Shown piece by piece: positions 11,171-22,093 of a stretch of DNA of 64,000 nucleotides. The stretch comes from Platanthera guangdongensis (lineage: Eukaryota > Streptophyta > Magnoliopsida > Asparagales > Orchidaceae), in assembly GCA_039583875.1 (NCBI GenBank), contig CM077158.1, positions 233,732,453 to 233,796,452 of the forward strand. The letters are read 5' to 3'. The notes beneath the pieces are model-generated. The model worked only from the letters and a program-made list of their open reading frames with translations. It did no database searches and had not been told where the DNA came from. Positions within the stretch are counted from its first letter, which is position 1. Each line of letters opens with the position of its first letter. Made by a program: the position numbers and the translations under genes.

Positions 11171-12844
11171 CCGGTTTTGTTGAACCTGGTCTTTTCTGCT
11201 ATTGAGTATTTATATTTTATACTTCTTCTTAATCTTTAAGCCGACCTAGAATTTCTCCCGCCTTCCGTACCAGAGCGGCGTGTGAGGTGAAGGTTGTCCT
11301 TCCATGCTTCTTCCGGTGACCACCGACGGAGCTCCGGTGCTCGGAATTTCCAACCGATCGTAAATCTGGAAAGCTCTCGTCGAGAGCTGCGCCCGTGTGG
11401 TAATTTATTCCCCATTTTTTCGAGATTTTCTTGTTAGGGTTTTCGGCCCTAACCGTGATTTCGGACATTTTTGTCCAGATTCGGCTCCTATCGCGACGTG
11501 TGGAGATTTGGAGAGTTTTTCCGGTAAATCGAGGCAAGTGGTGTTCTTGCTCTCCCCCTTGTTCTTGATTCTAAATTTTTGCTCTTTTTCTACACTTGTT
11601 CGTTTTTCTTATTAAAACTTCACTTGCTGTACCTTGAAATGTTCTTATGCAGTCCACTTGGTTGGTTATCCTTTGAGTTTATGATGAATAAAAAACAAAT
11701 GAACCCTGCTGGTATAATTATGTAACTAAAGGAACTCAGATGAATTGTGCGCGTTGGGGTCCTCCCTCGGCATAGTGTTTTATACTCAGATGAACTGTGC
11801 GCGTTGGGGTCCTCCCTCGGCATACTGTTTTATACTCAGATGAACTGTGCGCGTTGGGGTCCTCCTCGGCATAGTGCTTAATGCTCAGATAGACTGTGCA
11901 CGTTGGGGTTTCTCCCTCGGCATAGTAATTATTAATGAAAGATTGAACTTCTGTTGCTGGTACCTGTTCTGTCTTGTTAATGGGCTTAGCCTTTCTTGCT
12001 CGGCTAGTTTTTTTGTTGCTTACTTTTACTCTGTTGACTGTTTTGTTGCAGTCGCTTTTCATTCTTCTTCACTTTGAGGTTTGTGTAGTCTGCTTTTACT
12101 ATTACATTACTTGTGACTTGCTTCTGAGGTGTTCTTCCTCAGGATCAGAGCTGTAGCAGGTTTAGCTGACAGTGTTGGGTTTCTGGTGCTGTTGGTGTCT
12201 GCGGCTGTTTGATTCCACCTCTGAGCTTGAGGTAGTTGTCTTTGTTTAGACTTGTCAGATTTTACTATGAGTTCGTGTCAGTTGTTGACGCACATAGACT
12301 TAGACTTTTCTGTGATGGACTACTTCATGTTGTTACTGCTGTTACTTATTACCTGATTGTTCTTGCTCTCTGGGAAGGATTTATGTTAGGATGCATTTAG
12401 TTATTTCAAAGTATACAAAACTACATTCCGGATATATGGCATGACATGACTTCAACTCCTAAATCTACTACTTTTAAGCATACAAAAGATTTCTATATAT
12501 CTCTAGTAAATGTAGAAGTCACATCATCATTTTATGACACTGGACCCTCACTCCCACGTAGGATAACAAATGAGCTAACTCATTATTTTCCGCCGCGTCA
12601 AATATATATATTTTCTCACATATGGACTATTAGTCCACCCGACCGAGGGACGCGGTCATCAACTCTATTAATTTATATGCATTTTCTTTTTTACTAAAAG
12701 TTATAAATCTTTTACTTGAAGTAAATATGAGGACGGGATGCCTGAGCGTCTGCAGTTGTCCCCTGCATGGCGTGGCATCACGTCGCGTAGTTTCTCTACT
12801 CTGACGTATTTTTGAATACGGAGAAAATGCGGGTCGTGACATCC

Positions 12845-13430
12845 CCCCTCGCTCACCATCGGTTCAAAGATCTGCTCTTCACCGCCTCTTCGAGACCACG
12901 TCCCAGCGGCCTCCCACTATTAACGATCAAAGTTCTGCCCTTCTTTTTGTAGGAGGTCGTGACGTCGTCAGGGCCTGCCCCCCTTGCACTCGCCACCGGT
13001 TCGAAGATCTGCTCTTCACCGCCTCTTCGGGACCACATCCTTGCGGCCTCCCACTGTCAGCGATCGCAGGTCTATCCTCTCTCCACAGTAGGTTACGGCG
13101 TAGCTAGGACTTGCGCCCCTCGCTTGTCATCGGTTCGAAGATCTGCTCTTTAACGCCTCTTCAGGACCACATCCCTGTGGACTCATACTGTTGACGATCG
13201 AAGGTCTACCCTTCTCTCCGTAGTAGGTCGCGACGTAGCCATGGCCTACCCCCTCGCACTCCACCGGTTCGAAGATCTATTCTTTACTACCTCTTCGGGA
13301 CCACGTCCCCACATCCTCCCACTGCTAGCTATCGAAGGTCTACCTTCTCCTATAATAGATCGTGACACCGCCAGGGCCTGACCCCCTCATGGTCGCCCAG
13401 ATTCGAAGTTCTGCCCTTCACCGCCAGCTA
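12845..13430 (+). repeat. ~135-bp tandem array, 4-5 copies
   Basis: The anchor GGTTCGAAGATCTGCTCTT or a variant starts at 12861, 12998, 13132 and 13266, with a decayed fifth at 13401. Spacing is 137, 134, 134 and 135 bases. Units include CGCCTCTTCGGGACCAC and a GGTCGTGAC segment. It sits at the 3' side of the minus-strand ORF described next, as tandem repeats do in the 3' untranslated part of some gypsy families. Confidence 0.88.
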
Positions 13431-13859
13431 CTCAACGACATCCCCTGGACTGAAAAACCCAACCTCTCACTACCCAGTTATAAGCGTTCGCCACCCAGGT
13501 AGAGGGTTCCTGAGCCATCCGAGTCTCGTCCTTCAACCGTCGCACATGCTCAGCAACACTGGCCATCTCGAAACATATGTTGTTCGCCCTGGCAATAGAC
13601 CTCTACATTGTTTAAAGCCTCACACTCCAAGGGTCAACCTCAAAGGAGCACAAACACATCAAAATCACTCGCGCAAAGATAACAGAGCCAATAACACGAG
13701 CTGCTTTGAAGGAGCCAAAAAACACGGTAGAGCAATTACTCAGAAGAGAAGCAAAAGCACACAAAGCTGCAATAATCAAAGTAAGGATGCAAAACTCAGT
13801 CACAGATACGCATTAAATACAAGCAAATACAAACAAAGTAAAAGCTACAAAGCTGGGGT
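13431..13859. other. Spacer between tandem array and minus-strand ORF remnant
   Basis: Unassigned sequence of about 430 bases. Open frames exist but show no recognisable motif. It probably belongs to the same minus-strand element (inference from position). Confidence 0.4.
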
Positions 13860-15470
13860 CTACTCTTTCTCATTAAACTCAATACACTCATCCTCTGAAA
13901 GGTCTTCAAAGCAGAGGTCAGAGATGTCACACACATGCTTGTGGAATATCAACTGGAGGGTATTCGCCATCCTGCGACGAAACACCGCCTCCCGAATATC
14001 GCAAAGCTCGGACTCAACCTCCCTCGACCAAAATTCCTCGTGAATCTCCTCGGACAGCAAGTAATGATCCTGTTTGAAGACAATCAAACTCCTGTACTCC
14101 GTCACCCCTTCCCGCCTTTAACTCGGAAAGCCGCTCTTCTGAAGAAAGACACTCTACCTCAGACTCTAGGTGCGCAATGTCCCCATGCACATTCTCCTCC
14201 AAGGACTTCTAAGCCAAGAGCTCCTCCTGACACCGCGCCACCTCAACCCTCAGGTTTGACTCAACCTGCCAAAAGCGAGATAAGTCGCGCTCACGTCTCC
14301 CCTTCAATCCAAAAAGGAAGATTTCGCGCCTCAATGCTTCTCCTGAAGGGAGAGGTACGCATTCTTAAAGGCGAAGTAACAATCATTCTAAGGAAGAGTC
14401 ATCTGAGCTTGCACACCAACCTGCAAGGAGGAGCAGAGCGAGGTAAGATAAGAGTAACAAGAACAAGTCAGCGTGTAAAAGTGAACTCACCACGGTCAAG
14501 GAAGAAAGAACATGCTTCCCCTTCGCTTGGGTCGAAGCAGGAGCCTCCTCGACAAGAGCGTGGGGGACAAAAGAACCCAGAACCTCAACATCCTGGTCAT
14601 TGACGAGCGGGGCCCCATCCACTAAAGAACCACAAGGGACCGCTCCCAGTCGCCCCTTTGGCGGGTTAGCAGGGCGGCGCACAGTGGACGAGTCTTCATG
14701 GCCCTCGAACAACATTTTTCTATTCCGGTCACGGCCAAACAGGGTGGTGGTAGAACGCTCCGGATCAGCAGTAAGATCACACAGCAACAAGCGTTTCTCT
14801 TCTACGAACAGGGAAATACTAAAGAGATGATTCACCAACTCATGGGGCGCCTCGAATCCCAGCATTGGAGAGAAGTCATGCTCGCGGCCCTTCATCTGAT
14901 GGCCGGTCATGAAGAGAGCTCCAAAGCTCGGGCCATTCCCAACAATTACGGATGTAGCCATATAGTGTGTTCCCATGACGCCTATCCGCCCGGTTCTCAA
15001 ACAGCAACCAAGTCTTGTTGTTGTGGACCTCGATACGACCACCGCCGTTGGGACGCACGTCGCACCATTCCCTGAAAATCTCAAGCGAGAATTTCGAACC
15101 ATGTTCGCGGAAGAAGGCAATCAGACCCATGATACACGTCATCGCTAAAGCTGTAAACTGAGACGTCAGAATGCCACAATGCTTCAGGATCTCAATAACT
15201 TAGTCACACGACGGAAATCGAAGCTCGACCTTCAAATACGACTCGCATAAAGTCATCCAGCCCACCAGGGGACTCTGCACCGCTACTCACCATGAGGAAT
15301 CTTGATTTCAAGACCGGCAGGGATGTTGTAATGACTCCTCCAGGAAGCAATCTGCTCGACGGTAAGGGTGGAGTGCATACACATCGATCTGCCATGAACA
15401 ATGCGCCGCGGAGCCTGAAAAAACGCACAAAAGACAAGTTAAGGTCCAAGTAACAAGGCACCCCGAGAAT
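13860..15470 (-). pseudogene. Minus-strand gypsy-type ORF1 remnant (putative gypsy-type transposon domain)
   Basis: Read on the minus strand from about 15470 down. A segment with FRLRG...LPVLKSRFLM...LDDFMRVVF is followed, after a frame change near 15205, by VIEILKHCGILTSQFTALAM, GLIAFFREHGSKFSLEIF and KTWLLFENR...WEWPELW. This order resembles the N-terminal domain of large plant gypsy ORFs often named putative gypsy-type transposon (Transposase_28 family). It then shifts frame several times and ends in an acidic, leucine-rich part (SEEIHEEFWSREVESELCDI) with a stop at 13860. No protease or RT is seen with it. It may be a non-autonomous or truncated Tat-like element. Family assignment is from memory of the pattern and moderately uncertain. 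Confidence 0.45.
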
Positions 15471-15479
15471 CATGTCCCG

Positions 15480-16082
15480 CACACCATGTGCAAGGATGCC
15501 CCCGCCCCCGCGCACCACACCCAAAAGCACACCTGGCGCGTGCGCGCTCCACCGCGGGGCCGCACCCAGCGCGCGCGCACACTCCACATTCAAGGTACAG
15601 ACGGGGCGCACCCCACGCATGCGCGCTGCACGCGGGGGCACACCCCGCTCACGGGTGTTGCAGGGGTGTGCCCCGCTCGCGCGTTGCAGGGGTGCGCCCC
15701 GCTCGAGCACGCACTAGAGGGGCGCACCCCACTCGCGCGTGCGCTGCAGGGACGCACCCCGCACGCATGTGTCGTGCACAGGGGCGCGCCCCCCGCACGC
15801 AGTCCGCGTCCTGCACGCACACGCGTTGCGTGCGGAGCGCGCCCTGCGAAGCGTATCACTCTGGTCGGTCCCATCCTCGCACTCGACCGGGTTTCTTCTG
15901 CGTTTCTCTCACTCGTCATACCTTGTCAGTTTCGACCGCGCCATCGTGCTTGTCTCCCGTAGTCATCAAGCCTCTAACTCAATATTTTGTGAATCTTTGA
16001 CTGTTGGTACGCTTGACCGCTCCGTGCGCTAGGACGGCTCAGAAGGTCTAAGTCTACCAAGAGCGACGCGCGCACCCCAACA
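15480..16082 (-). repeat. GC-rich tandem repeats, possible LTR of the minus-strand element
   Basis: From about 15590 to 15845 there are irregular 30-40-bp units built on GGGGCGCACCCC palindromes and GCACGCGTGC blocks. On the minus strand the segment starts TGTTGGGGTGCGCG at 16082, which looks like an LTR start. I find neither a matching second copy nor a convincing primer site, so the LTR label is tentative. Confidence 0.4.
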
Positions 16083-16323
16083 TGTATTTTGGGGGATGCA
16101 TTGGGAAATATTTATGCAGCTCTTCAAGTCTGTAGTTCCAAAATCATTTGCTGTCACAAAGAAATTTTATGTTAACAAAAATTTGTCGCTCTGAGAAGAT
16201 GAAGATGAATGTTGTATCGCTGAACCAATTTGTGCCATGCAAATAATTGAAAGTGAAGGCAGGGATGAGCAGACCAATCCGTTGGATGAGCAGGCGGTGA
16301 AAGTAATATGATTTGCTCCTAAC
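16083..16323. other. Host-side flank left of Gypsy-3
   Basis: AT-rich sequence that was joined to position 47228 before Gypsy-3 inserted. One frame has a short open stretch containing EDEDECC and ESEGRDEQTNPLDEQ, which I cannot identify. Confidence 0.4.
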
Positions 16324-16328
16324 AATTA
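16324..16328 (+). other. Gypsy-3 target site duplication, left (AATTA)
   Basis: This is identical to 47223-47227. The match 30.9 kb away independently supports the element boundaries. Confidence 0.85.
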
Positions 16329-16341
16329 TGATGGCGCCGAT

Positions 16342-17153
16342 TAGTGGCGGAATTAGGATTTGAATATTGCTCGGACACAAAAAACTTTAACATACATTTC
16401 ATTAAATAAATCTTTATGCAAATGTAAAGGGTACCTAAAATTATGTTGATCATGATGTAATACCTGAACCAGCAGATGTGGCAAAGACGCTCACTTAATG
16501 GCTGCAATTAAGAAGGAATTAGTACCAAAGAGTTGTTTTCAGAAGACCAAGTGTTTACCTGTTTAAATTTTGTCGTTTTTCAATGATTTTATTGCTCAGC
16601 CCGTTTCTCTTCTAAGTGATATATATTTTCTTTGTAATAGATCAGTAATATGATGATATGCATGAAATGAAATCCTGGTTATGTTCTTATTTTTCATCTT
16701 CATTCCTATTTGTGTGCTTTAATACCTATCAGGTCAGGCTAAATTGCACTAAGAAGTCAAGAGGTGAAGTTGAGCATGGCAGCTGAGAAGGCATCTGGAG
16801 GAGATTTGCGGCTGAGAAAGCGAAGAGGAGAAGCAAGACTGCAAGAGTGATGCCCTAGCGGGCGTGGTGAGGGAGGGTCAGGACAGGGAGACATCTCGTA
16901 TTGGATTGGAAATAAAAAATCAATTCAAAAGTTAATTCAAGGTTGCTGATTGACAAATGACAGGTTTGGAAGAATGTGACTGATGGGTAAAGAAGAAAGC
17001 AGAAAGCGGAGAGAGCTAGACTAATATACAAGACTAGTCTTTTTTTACTCAAACTTTCTTTTCTGCCTATGGACAGAGCTCGGTAGCAAAAAAAATTTCG
17101 AAAATCACGCCCAGGTACTTGCCCGGGTGTGTCTGTACTTGGCTCCGCCCCTG
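16342..17153. mobile_element. hAT-like non-autonomous element
   Basis: The left end reads TAGTGGCGGAATTAGG. The right end, on the minus strand, reads CAGGGGCGGAGCCAAG, the kind of terminus seen in plant hAT elements. Flanking 8-mers are GCGCCGAT (16334-16341) and GCGCCGAC (17154-17161), a 7/8 target duplication of the hAT-typical length. It lies 13 bases inside the Gypsy-3 LTR. No transposase domain is visible in the 812 bases. Confidence 0.7.
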
Positions 17154-17427
17154 GCGCCGACCCGGTTTCACTCGACAATGCGTCGCGCGACTACGATTTT
17201 CGCTCCAACACGAGGAAATCATATCGAGACATGTTGCACAACTTTTAAACTTATCCGTAATTTTTTTCTAACTATTTTCGGCATTTCCGTGCGTCCGGCT
17301 CGACCAAATTATTAGGCGGTCAAGAGCTGACCTTTATCTTTATTTCTGCATTTTATTTTGGCCAAGGACTTTTGAATGTGTATTTAACTTCTTTTGATGT
17401 GGGGCTAGGAGTACTCCTTTTGGGGAG

Positions 17428-17435
17428 TATATATA
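17428..17435 (+). promoter_or_regulatory. TATA box of Gypsy-3 5' LTR
   Basis: TATATATA lies in GGAGTATATATACCCCC; the same box occurs at 40467-40474 in the 3' LTR. Confidence 0.6.
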
Positions 17436-18049
17436 CCCCCTTTTGGCAACTTTATTCTTAAGAAAGAAGAAAATTAGGATTTTCTATTCCTTGCCTCCAT
17501 CCCGCTCGGCGCGACACCGACAGAGGCTGCTCGTCGCGACACCGACGGTGCGTGCTCGTCGCGATACCGACGGAGCCTGCTTGGCGCGACACCGGCGAAG
17601 AACCCCTCTTCCCCCGACGTGACACAAGCGACGGCCCTCCCTCTCCCTCCCGACGTGATACCGGTCGCCCGCCCCTCCCTCGCCCGCTTGCGGGGCTCCT
17701 TGCGCCGGCGCCAACTGCGGTCTATTTCTCCCGGATCTGTTCTGGTTGGGTAACGCTTTCCTCACCTCCACCTTGTGGTGTGCTTCATCTATTTCGTTTC
17801 AGTTTTGTGTGTGCATGAACGATCTAGTGTGAGATCGGAAATAGCAAACAAATCGGGGCAAGTAAGGGTCGTCGCCGTCCTCCAACCAATTGGTCGGAAG
17901 GAACGAGCCCGGTCGCTTGGTTTTGTCGGGTCCTATCGTAGTCGGAGAAATCTCTATGCCAAAATATTGTGCTCGCTAATCTCATCGTTAGGGTTAAGTT
18001 GTCGGTATTAGTGACGTGCCGTGGCGGAATTGCTATGGCGCCCGCGACG

Positions 18050-20358
18050 TGTAACGCCCCGAAACTCAAAAGAGCGACGGGGGACGTTTTGAGCCAGTTT
18101 TGGGTTCTGGCAGGAGGCACACGGCCTGGGACACAGGCGTGTCCCAGGGCGTGTCAAGCTTGTGTCGACACTCAGCCGGCGAAGTCGACATTTTGCTCTC
18201 GACATTGTGTTGAGACTGGGCACACGGCCTGCGACACAGGCGTGTCGCAGGGCGTGTCGACCCGTGTCGACACTCAGCCCGCGAAGTCGACACTCTGCGC
18301 TCGACGAAGTGTCGAGACATGGCACACGGCCTGCGACACGGGCGTGTCGCAGGGCGTGTCGACCCGTGTCGACACTCGTCCCGGGAGTCGACGAATTGTG
18401 CTCGACGATGTGTCGAGACAAGGCACACGGCCTAGGACACGGTCGTGTCCAAGGCCGTGTCGTTAGGTCGACGATCTTTGCTCGACGAAGTGTCGAGTGT
18501 CGAGACCGTGTACACGGCCTGGAGCCCAGGCGTGTTGAGGTAGACACGGGCAAGGACACGGGCATATCCTAGAACCCGTGCAGTGCTCGGGTTGTTTTCG
18601 GGTTAAATCGATGGGGGTACACGGCCGTGTCAGGTGGAACACGGGCGTGTCAGGTCGAACACGGGCGTGTTCGATGCCCGTGTGTTGTTCCAGGTGAGTC
18701 GATTTTGACGGCGAATGAGGCACACGGCCCTGGACACGGGCGTGTGTCAGGCCGTGTGCGGTCCAGATTGGACATTTCAGTCCCGAATCTAAGCCGTTCG
18801 TTTCTTTAATTGATGATCCAACGGCTGGGGGTTGTTCCTGATGGGATATACCCGGGATTGGGCCTTAGAAACCCTCACTTTTTATGAGTTGTTATCTTTC
18901 TAAAGCTTAGAGAGAGAGGAGAGCCAAGGAAGAAAGAAGAAGCTAGATCTGGCCATTGGAGGAGCTTCGAAGCTCCAAATCGCGAGCCGACTCCGGATCC
19001 ACGGAGGCAAAGCTAGTGCGGTGCTTTTCATCCGCTTACTTTTCCATGGCGCCAAAGAAGAACGCAAGGGTAACGATCCTCATCTTGAGCATGTGTAGCT
19101 CTCCTTATTTGCATAGGAAGCCCGCTCTTGTGAGTTTGCGGTGAGTTGCAGGCGTTCCTTCAGGTAGATATGTGAAGTCCCCGTTGTTTAGAGCCCGTAA
19201 GCGAGAACGGACATAGACATGATGTGTGAAGCCTACCCGGGCATGTTGGTCTGGATCGGTGATGTTGCATTGCATAAATGCCGGAGAAGACTCCGTGCGA
19301 TTGATTGTTTTTCGGGTTTTCTACACGGTAGATTGCAACAGGGAGCCTTGGGGATTAACCCAAAGGTGCACCCCGAAAACTGGGCGGATACGTGATCTTG
19401 CCAACTTGAAGGCATGAGAGCCAACTTGAACATAACCGAGTTATGTGAAATTGTGTGACGAAAATGGGACTCGGGAGAAGTTTGACCTGCGCATATAGCT
19501 TAAATTGTCGTTGCGACGTGAGCACGGGTTAGATGGAGCCGTACCCATGTCTATGTCGTTCGGGTTAAAGAGACCTAAGGTTACGTGGCACTTGCCATTG
19601 GCATAGATGAGGGTCTTCGACGGTCTATGGCTTAAATTGTCGTGACCCATGCCGGGAAGACAAATTGCTTATATGTTTGGCCGTCAAAGTGGCGGTGCTG
19701 GGCCCGGAATATCTATGGCTTTAACTGACGTGACATCGACCGGTTCACCGAGAAGGTGCCCTGAGTGCACGGGGTGTGTGGCCGTGTGAGCCTATGCCTG
19801 TGATGAAATGAATATTAGTATATTGCTCGCTTGTGCTAATAAAATTGCAGGGAAGGAGCATCGCCGCCCCGAGTTGGGGGCGGGATCGTTATAATTTGGT
19901 CAGCATTGCTGACTGTTGCCTTGTTTTGCCACAGTGCGGTGGTTTGTTGCTTGCAGGTGCTGCTGGACCAAGCGGTCAATAGCGGGCTAAAGCCCAAAAT
20001 GCGAAGCCGGCCCTAGAAGGCCTAATTGGAGTGTTTACTGTTTTTATTCATGTATGACCGGCATGTGTGTCGTGGTTTGTAAAACATGTAATATGAAGTG
20101 AACAATTCTGTAAGGCCTTAAGGCCTGTACTTGTGTATGTACAACATTCCTGTTTTGGTATTAGTGGACATTCATGCTTTAGTGCTGGGTTCTTTATTGC
20201 AACTTATATAAATTGCTTCCGCTAGAATGCTCTGTGTAGGACGTTTTGATTGGTTGGATGGTTTCCATGAGTAACCACCCGGTCTGTCTGTAGTATATGA
20301 CATCGGGCCCCGGCCGGACCTACTGTTATATGCTATGCGACGGATAGGGGGTGTTACA
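18050..20358 (+). repeat. 5' LTR of Gypsy-2 (2,309 bp)
   Basis: It starts TGTAACGCCCC and ends GGTGTTACA. Positions 18118-18790 hold a tandem repeat. The rest is unique sequence, closing with a strongly conserved stretch that includes AAGGCCTTAAGGCCT. Confidence 0.92.
18118..18790 (+). repeat. ~102-bp tandem repeat in Gypsy-2 5' LTR
   Basis: CACACGGCCT-like anchors begin at 18118, 18221, 18323, 18424, 18511, 18619 and 18721. Units carry ACACGGGCGTGTC palindromes and GTGTCGACAC. The 3' LTR has the same array at about 25044-25715. Several units contain the octamer TGTCGACA, also the core of the Gypsy-1 array. Confidence 0.88.
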
Positions 20359-20362
20359 ATTT

Positions 20363-20374
20363 TGGTATCAGAGA
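20363..20374 (+). promoter_or_regulatory. Primer binding site of Gypsy-2
   Basis: TGGTATCAGAGA lies four bases after the LTR end and fits initiator tRNA-Met. A second, shorter copy TGGTATCAGA is at 20435-20444. Confidence 0.88.
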
Positions 20375-20444
20375 AAGGTTTCGATCCTCCGACCTGTGGG
20401 TTATGGGCCCACCACGCTTCCGCTGCGCACAATTTGGTATCAGA

Positions 20445-20656
20445 CTACTGGTTTTGGTCGGGCTTAAGATGAATTCGTGGCCGAATTCTTTTTAAGGGGT
20501 GATGAGCACATGTGTGTGCGTCATCGTTATAACAGTAAAATAACCCATGAATGTCCACTTAGGAATGAAAATACACGTATTTGAGGAACCTGCGTGTTCC
20601 TATAATTGTTGTTTACAATTTTATTTGGTCGCTTAACGGTGTTTTGTACCACTATA
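20445..20656 (+). other. Gypsy-2 leader with polypurine-like motif
   Basis: The leader between primer site and gag contains TTCGTGGCCGAATTC then TTTTTAAGGGG (20473-20500). This resembles the sequence before the 3' LTR (TTTCGTGGACGAAATTC then TTTTAAGAGAGGG, 24942-24973). Confidence 0.6.
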
Positions 20657-21570
20657 GGTGACCAGAAGCGGTGCTGGACCGCCAGAATGTCCGGTTTCTG
20701 AGCAGTATAGTGCGCCCGTTGAGGTGTTTGAGACTCCTTCTTCATATGAAACTGTTATAAGGATCGTTGAAGCGGTGTTCGCTGTGATGGGTGCATAGCT
20801 TGGAGGAAATGTACAACCCTGCGCCCCTATTGTGGCTTCAACGCCGGTTGGCGTGATGGAGCAGATGACCTTTGGTAGACCATCGGGGCAGCAGCTGAAT
20901 ATGCATTTAATGCAGGGAGCGCACACAGTTGAGGAATACTTGCAAGCATTTCTTATGATAAGCCGCTACCCATGCTTCGAGTTGGATAATGAGCAAGCTA
21001 CAGTCGATAGGTTTTATAATGGCCTGCGCGTCGAGTTACGAGTTCTACTGCTAGGACCAAAGTTATTGGGATTCCGAGCCTTGGTGGAATCAGCTAGATC
21101 TTTGGAGGCAGATTTGAGGAAGACCCTCCCGATGCCAGCGACCATGGTATCGAACTATGCAAGCCCCATAAGAGTTGCATCCATTGGAATGCTGGAGAAA
21201 CGTGCTATGACATCGACTAGCAAAGCTACTTACACATGTTTTACTTGTGGAAAGAAAGGACACTTTACCCGAGACTGTTGGAAAGGTGCTCAGAAGGCCA
21301 AGAAAGCTATGTCAGGAGAAGTCAATGACTTTAGTGCAAAGGAGATGACATTCAAAGTGCCGAACACCTCAAAGTCTGGATATCAAAAATGGTATAAGAA
21401 ACATAGGACTTCGGGTCAAGCTCCTTCTGGTGCTTCTGGGGTGACTACGGGTTGAACCCCGAGCGCATGTTTCACTTGTGGAAAACCGGGGCACTTTGCC
21501 CGAGACTGTTGGAGCGGACGTCCCAAGTCCGAGAAGAAGCATGCTGTCGTGACGACAGGTATGGTTTAAA
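20657..21570 (+). pseudogene. Gypsy-2 gag, internally shortened and broken
   Basis: Gag would package the element RNA. The part with MEQMTFGRPSGQQLN, EEYLQAFLMISRYPCF and VDRFYNGLRVELRVLL is the C-terminal half of a retrotransposon capsid; the aromatic-rich N-terminal capsid block seen in Gypsy-1 is absent, so an internal deletion is likely. A TAG interrupts at about 20796. Two very similar CCHC knuckles follow: CFTCGKKGHFTRDC (21237-21278) and CFTCGKPGHFARDC (21468-21509). A TGA (21453-21455) separates them. Two near-identical knuckles suggest local duplication. Confidence 0.85.
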
Positions 21571-21659
21571 GTTATAGCAGTTTAGCCTTGAATACTTGTC
21601 GCCCTTGTGCATGCTAGCTTAGAACTACTTGTGCTAAGATTTGTTCTGATTTTCGTTTA

Positions 21660-22090
21660 TTCGGCGAGAGCACCGTTCGTGTGAACGAAGCTTCGCATTC
21701 CTTTATTTAGGAATTGTTTATACGCGTCGGAGTACCTCCTTCGATGGTAAGAGATAAATTGGATGCGTTATGGTCCAATGGCGCTCAATGCGCGCGCTTA
21801 GTTTTGGATTGGGAATCAAGAGTACGATCTGCAAGCGTCGTTACTTCCGTAGGTGGAGTTCGACGTTATATTTGGCATGGACTGGCTCTCGGAGCAGCAA
21901 GCCTATATAGATTGCGGTAGCAAGGAAGTCAAGCTGGGAGCAAGTCGTAAGACGACCTTTACGGGCTCGAAGAGGTCGAGCAAGACGTTGGTGTCTGCTC
22001 TTCAGGTGGTGAAGGCGGTTCGTGCTGGTGCAGAGCTGTTCTGTACACTAGTGGAGGTTGCAAAGCCGAAGCCCGTGTTGGTTAAAATTT
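21660..22090 (+). pseudogene. Gypsy-2 aspartic protease, active site lost
   Basis: The retropepsin-like domain is recognisable from EASHSFI and FDVIFGMDWLSEQQAYIDC. At the catalytic triplet 21681-21689 the codons read Val-Asn-Glu where the family has Asp-Ser/Thr-Gly, so even the catalytic aspartate is gone. A TAG follows at about 21708 and the frame changes near 21850. Confidence 0.82.
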
Positions 22091-22093
22091 CAG

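Larger units (their letters stand above)
2792..12841 (+). mobile_element. Gypsy-1: chromodomain Ty3/gypsy retrotransposon, 5' end in gap
   Basis: Order seen: partial 5' LTR, primer site, leader, gag with zinc knuckles, protease, RT, RNase H, integrase with a chromodomain-like tail, 3' LTR. Gene order and long LTRs (about 3.2 kb) fit a plant chromovirus of the Tekay/Del type (inference). The LTR ends TGTAACG...GTGACA are visible at the 3' copy. All reading frames are broken. The left end and TSD are hidden by the gap. Confidence 0.88.
9657..12841 (+). repeat. 3' LTR of Gypsy-1 (3,185 bp)
   Basis: It begins TGTAACGCCCC after the weak purine-rich GGATGGGTGAC and ends GTCGTGACA. It includes two GC-rich tandem arrays (10238-10530 and 10700-11170) and the 50-bp repeats at 11734-11933. 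The part from 11573 matches the visible 5' LTR. The first 11 bases equal those of the Gypsy-2 LTR, suggesting related families. Confidence 0.88.

Noticed and set aside
10684..11239. Overlapping long open frames on both strands
   Set aside because: They arise from the stop-poor 38-bp repeat, encode only CRHRC/VDT-type repeats and sit inside an LTR.
15472..16000. GC-rich open frames on both strands around the palindromic repeats
   Set aside because: Composition artefact of GGGGCGCACCCC units; only the part below about 15470 on the minus strand has domain-like sequence.
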